From contig NZ_CAMLOV010000040.1 of NCBI RefSeq assembly GCF_946481715.1, forward strand, positions 1 through 35,701: a stretch of DNA of 35,701 nt. The letters run 5' to 3'. Both the position numbers and the translations under genes were made by a program. Source of the DNA: an uncultured Mucilaginibacter sp. Lineage in GTDB: Bacteria > Bacteroidota > Bacteroidia > Sphingobacteriales > Sphingobacteriaceae. This document shows positions 32,518 to 35,701 of this stretch, one piece after another. The first letter of the stretch is position 1; the number at the start of each line of letters is the position of its first letter. The notes beneath the pieces are model-generated. The model was given only the letters and a program-made list of their open reading frames with translations, was not told the origin of the DNA and did no database searches.

Positions 32518-33613
32518 AGGCTTAGGCTTTTTTGGCAAAATAATCTTATGGATAAATTATGCGCTGTGCCTGGCTTTACTGCTTAGCTACCTCGCCCCGT
32601 ACCTGGATCCGCGCAAGGCCTGGCTTATCGCCTTCTTCGGGCTGGCCTACCCGCCGCTGCTGCTGTTTAATTTTATCCTGGTAATTTATTGGATGCTTAG
32701 GCGCCGGCTTTATTTTTTGTTATCGGTTATTACTATCCTTATCGGGTATAAAATATTGCTGAATAATATCGGTTTCCGCACCCAAACAGATATTGCCAAG
32801 CCAACCCAGCCACATGCTCTGCGTATAATGACCTATAACGCACACGATTTTAAACGCTACGGCGCTAACAACGATATCTCTACCAAGCACGAGATTTTAG
32901 AGCTTATCGCCCAAAACAACCCCGACATTATTGGCATACAGGAATTTTATACCCGCAAACGCGGCCAGTATGATATGATAGATTCCATCAAGAAAATAAT
33001 GAACAGCGAGTTTTATTATTTCGAACCCTTCGATGTGAATTACGACCAGGCATCGGGCATGGCCATATTTTCCAGGTACCCTATCTTTAATTTCGGGCTG
33101 GTATCGCTATCGGGTAAAATGACAGGTAACCAGTGCCTTTTTGTGGATATACAAAAAAGCGATAAGAAGATAAGGCTTTACAGCATGCACCTGCAATCTA
33201 TCAAGTTTGAGCCGGAGGATTATAAATACTTGGGGGAGGTATCCAAAAAAGGGAAAACTAACATGACGGCTACCAAGCGCCTGGGCAGTAAACTCAAGAT
33301 AGCCTTTTTAAAACGTGCCGAGCAGGTTTATACCGTAAAGGCACATGCTAAAGAGTGCCCTTACCCTTACATCTACTCCGGTGATTTTAACGATACGCCA
33401 GCATCCTTTGCCGTTAACCAGATGGAACTAGGGATGAAGAACACCTTCCGCGAAAAAGGCTCGGGGATGGGGCGTACTTACAACGGCGATTTCCCTAACT
33501 ACCAGATAGATTATATTATGGTAAGCCCGCAGTTTGATGTGCTGAATTACCAGATCATCAAAAAGAAACTATCAGACCATTACCCCGTATCGGCAGATGT
33601 GCTGCTAAAATAA
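32504..33613 (+). CDS. Membrane-anchored endonuclease/exonuclease/phosphatase-family protein
   Basis: The 369-residue protein has two to three N-terminal membrane helices (about 8-30, 37-62 and 68-86), followed by an EEP fold (about 105-369). Motifs visible are TYNAHDF, the catalytic-site glutamate in IIGIQEFY, SMHLQSI, SGDFNDTP and the final SDHYPVSADV, matching the DNase I/sphingomyelinase superfamily. It may be a phosphodiesterase or nuclease acting outside the cytosol; the substrate is unknown. The start overlaps the second rhomboid gene by 14 bases, so it is translationally coupled to it. This order (mutL, rhomboid, rhomboid, EEP) recurs in Bacteroidota as far as I recall. Confidence 0.9.
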   Translation: MKENKGLGFFGKIILWINYALCLALLLSYLAPYLDPRKAWLIAFFGLAYPPLLLFNFILVIYWMLRRRLYFLLSVITILIGYKILLNNIGFRTQTDIAKPTQPHALRIMTYNAHDFKRYGANNDISTKHEILELIAQNNPDIIGIQEFYTRKRGQYDMIDSIKKIMNSEFYYFEPFDVNYDQASGMAIFSRYPIFNFGLVSLSGKMTGNQCLFVDIQKSDKKIRLYSMHLQSIKFEPEDYKYLGEVSKKGKTNMTATKRLGSKLKIAFLKRAEQVYTVKAHAKECPYPYIYSGDFNDTPASFAVNQMELGMKNTFREKGSGMGRTYNGDFPNYQIDYIMVSPQFDVLNYQIIKKKLSDHYPVSADVLLK

Positions 33614-33631
33614 ACCAATACCAATCACGCT

Positions 33632-34474
33632 ATGAAAGTCCTGGTAACCGGCGCATCCGGCCAGTTAGGTTCCGCCACTGTAAAGCATCTTAAAGCACAT
33701 GGGCATGAGGTTATCGGGATAGATATTGCGCCTTCCGAGACTAGGGATGTACTTATCAACATAGAAGATAAAGATGCTGTTGATGCCGCAACAGCAGGCT
33801 TCGATGCCATTATCCATACCGCTGCCCTGCACGGCAAGCACTACGAATTAAATTACCCGCGCGAAGCTTTTATACAAACCAATGTCATCGGTACACTAAA
33901 CCTGCTAAACGCCTGCGTGCAAAATGGCGTTAAAAAATTCCTTTATACCAGCACCACATCCATTTATGGCGAAGCACTGGTTGATAATGATAAAGCCGTT
34001 TGGGTAGATGAAACATTGATTGAGCGCCCGCGCGATATTTATGATATTACCAAGCAAACCACCGAGCAGCTTTGCCGCGATTTTTTTTATAAAGAAGGCT
34101 TGCAAACCTCGGTGTACCGTGTAGGCCGGTTTTTGCCCGAGGATGATAACCTTAAGACAAACCACCGCCTCTACCGGGGGCTGGACGAGCGTGATGGTGC
34201 CGAAGCCTTACGGCTGGCGCTGGATGTAGATTTTAAGGATTTCGAGGTGTTTAACATCAGCAGTGGATCGCCATTTAAGATGGAGGATATAGTTGAATTA
34301 AAGAAAGCGCCTTTAGATGTTATTCTGAAATATTACCCGGAAGCAGCGGGCATTTATAAAACAAAAGGCTGGGAGTTTCCAAACAGTATAGATAGGGTTT
34401 ACGTGTGTGATAAGGCCAAACGGTATTTTAACTACCAGCCTAAGTATACCTTTGAATTTTTATTGAATAGTTAA
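33632..34474 (+). CDS. NAD(P)-dependent epimerase/dehydratase (extended SDR)
   Basis: The 280-residue protein opens MKVLVTGASGQLGSATVKHL, with the Rossmann motif TGASGQLG (6-13), and D31 following the second strand. The active-site region has STTSIYG and YDITK, an extended-SDR Tyr-x-x-x-Lys pair. The C-terminal part is short for a nucleotide-sugar epimerase, so the sugar-binding region may differ. It probably acts on a nucleotide-sugar or other hydroxy-ketone, but the substrate is not readable. It is 18 bases after the EEP gene on the same strand. Confidence 0.87.
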   Translation: MKVLVTGASGQLGSATVKHLKAHGHEVIGIDIAPSETRDVLINIEDKDAVDAATAGFDAIIHTAALHGKHYELNYPREAFIQTNVIGTLNLLNACVQNGVKKFLYTSTTSIYGEALVDNDKAVWVDETLIERPRDIYDITKQTTEQLCRDFFYKEGLQTSVYRVGRFLPEDDNLKTNHRLYRGLDERDGAEALRLALDVDFKDFEVFNISSGSPFKMEDIVELKKAPLDVILKYYPEAAGIYKTKGWEFPNSIDRVYVCDKAKRYFNYQPKYTFEFLLNS

Positions 34475-34533
34475 GTTTAGGTAATATTGAATTAGATAAG
34501 TACGGATTTATTATACTTCAATCCTAAAAATTG

Positions 34534-34541
34534 TAAGTTTG
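34534..34541 (+). promoter_or_regulatory. TAnnTTTG -7 box directly before cysS
   Basis: TAAGTTTG matches the -7 consensus exactly and ends five bases before the cysS ATG at 34547. A start 4-7 bases downstream would make the mRNA leaderless or nearly so. A TTTA at 34507-34510 is a poor -33 element. Confidence 0.45.
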
Positions 34542-34546
34542 CGCTC

Positions 34547-35701
34547 ATGGAACAAAAATTGTTTGTTTACAATACTTTAACACGTAAAAAAGAAGAATTT
34601 ACACCGCTTGATGCACCCCATGTGGGTATGTATGTTTGCGGCCCTACTGTATATAGCGATGTGCATTTAGGCAACTGCCGCACTTTTATAAGTTTCGATC
34701 TCATCTTCCGCTACCTGTTGCACCTGGGTTACAAGGTGCGCTACGTGCGCAATATTACCGATGCCGGCCATTTGGAGGGCGATGCCGATGAAGGCGAAGA
34801 TAAAGTATCAAAAAAAGCAAGGCTATCGCAACTGGAGCCAATGGAGATAGTTCAAAAGTACACCGTTGATTTCCACGAGGTGATGAAAACTTTTAACGCC
34901 CTGCCACCGAGTATAGAACCAACTGCTACCGGGCACATTATTGAGCAAATAGAACTGGTGAAGGCGATTATAGAAAAAGGCTTTGCTTATGAGGTGGATG
35001 GCTCGGTATATTTTGATGTAGAGAAATATAACGAGACCCAGGACTATGGCATACTAAACGGCCGCAAACTGGAGGATATGCTGAACAATACCCGCGCATT
35101 GGGCGGCCAGCACGAAAAACACGGCAAACTGGACTTTGCGCTTTGGATAAAGGCCAAACCCGAGCACCTGATGAAATGGCCATCGCCCTGGGGTGTAGGC
35201 TTTCCGGGCTGGCATTTGGAGTGCTCGGCCATGAGTAATAAATACCTCGGGCACCAGTTTGACATCCACGGCGGCGGTATGGACCTTATGCCTACCCACC
35301 ATACCAACGAGATAGCGCAAAACGTGGCCAGTTGCGGCAATAACCCGGCAACTTATTGGCTGCATACCAATATGCTTACTACCAACGGGCAAAAAATGTC
35401 AAAGTCTCTTGGGAACAGCTTTTTGCCGCACGAGTTATTTTCGGGCGATCACCCCTTATTAAAAAGAGGCTACAGCCCTATGGTAACGCGCTTCTTCTTT
35501 ATGCAGGCCAGCTACCGCAGTACTGTCGATTTTTCAAACGAGGCATTGGAAGCGGCCGAGATATTCTACAAGAAATTGGCCGAGGCGGCAAAAAAATTGA
35601 ATACGCTGGAACAAAATGCGCCGGTTGCTGTTGATGACGAGGCGGAAAACGAGATAATAGCCGCTTGCGAAGATTGCTACAACGGCATGAACGACAATTT
35701 T
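34547..35701 (+). CDS. cysS: Cysteine--tRNA ligase, cut by the right window edge
   Basis: The 385 visible residues start [20 protein letters not shown]. The zinc-binding C31 (VCGPTVYS), the HIGH-equivalent HLGN (40-43), a GWHLECSAM cysteine and [18 protein letters not shown] (histidine and glutamate ligands) reproduce the catalytic zinc site of CysRS. The KMSKS loop is present, encoded near 35393-35407. It charges tRNA-Cys in the cytosol. The C-terminal anticodon-binding part is only partly visible. It has its own -7 box upstream, so it need not depend on the mutL-epimerase transcript. Confidence 0.96.
   Translation, partial: MEQKLFVYNTLTRKKEEFTPLDAPHVGMYVCGPTVYSDVHLGNCRTFISFDLIFRYLLHLGYKVRYVRNITDAGHLEGDADEGEDKVSKKARLSQLEPMEIVQKYTVDFHEVMKTFNALPPSIEPTATGHIIEQIELVKAIIEKGFAYEVDGSVYFDVEKYNETQDYGILNGRKLEDMLNNTRALGGQHEKHGKLDFALWIKAKPEHLMKWPSPWGVGFPGWHLECSAMSNKYLGHQFDIHGGGMDLMPTHHTNEIAQNVASCGNNPATYWLHTNMLTTNGQKMSKSLGNSFLPHELFSGDHPLLKRGYSPMVTRFFFMQASYRSTVDFSNEALEAAEIFYKKLAEAAKKLNTLEQNAPVAVDDEAENEIIAACEDCYNGMNDNF

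Overview
The window looks like chromosomal DNA of a Bacteroidota member, most likely Sphingobacteriaceae (Mucilaginibacter/Pedobacter-like). The signs are TAnnTTTG-type -7 promoter boxes, almost no Shine-Dalgarno sequences, BlaI/M56 proteins carrying TonB C-terminal domains, a DUF6600 protein, and family-typical protein sequences. Genus is inferred from protein style only. Both edges cut genes: the DUF6600 protein on the left (minus strand) and cysS on the right (plus strand). I saw no rRNA, tRNA, CRISPR array, phage gene or intact insertion sequence.

Layout. 1-4212: a secreted Trp/Tyr-rich DUF6600 protein with a long Gln-rich tail, a 2-oxoglutarate/Fe(II) oxygenase with a perfect terminator, a helically phased TCGTACA repeat array, and a beta-CASP metallo-beta-lactamase-fold protein. 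4213-6760: a BlaI-type repressor and an M56 membrane protease with two TonB domains, behind two identical AACTAA-N4-TTAGTT palindromes that are probably the repressor's operators. 6972-8770: a minus-strand set of PAS-AraC regulator, response regulator and DUF892 ferritin-like protein, with an 11-bp direct repeat at 21-bp spacing upstream. 8771-11279: gene-poor, with a probable decayed stretch, a small membrane protein, a lone PAS protein, a 51-residue lmo0937-like membrane peptide and several palindromic repeats.

11280-20187: an M61 glycyl aminopeptidase (minus strand), then a plus-strand run of a complete RND efflux operon (adaptor, inner-membrane pump, outer-membrane channel), a response regulator and an N-acetylglucosamine-kinase-like protein. 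20286-25255: a RibD-type reductase; a minus-strand operon rsmI, DUF1572, lnt; and serS. 25418-28853: a lipoprotein amidohydrolase followed by a serine hydrolase whose N-terminal part resembles a GH3 C-terminal domain without a GH3 catalytic domain. 28989-35701: mutL, two rhomboid proteases, a membrane-anchored EEP-fold protein, an NAD-dependent epimerase and cysS, all on the plus strand.

Most of the genes are ordinary core or accessory functions. The least explained signals are the TCGTACA array, the duplicated palindromes before the BlaI gene, the 21-bp-spaced direct repeat before the AraC-type gene, and the dispersed long inverted repeats. I did not find a clearly new multi-gene system.
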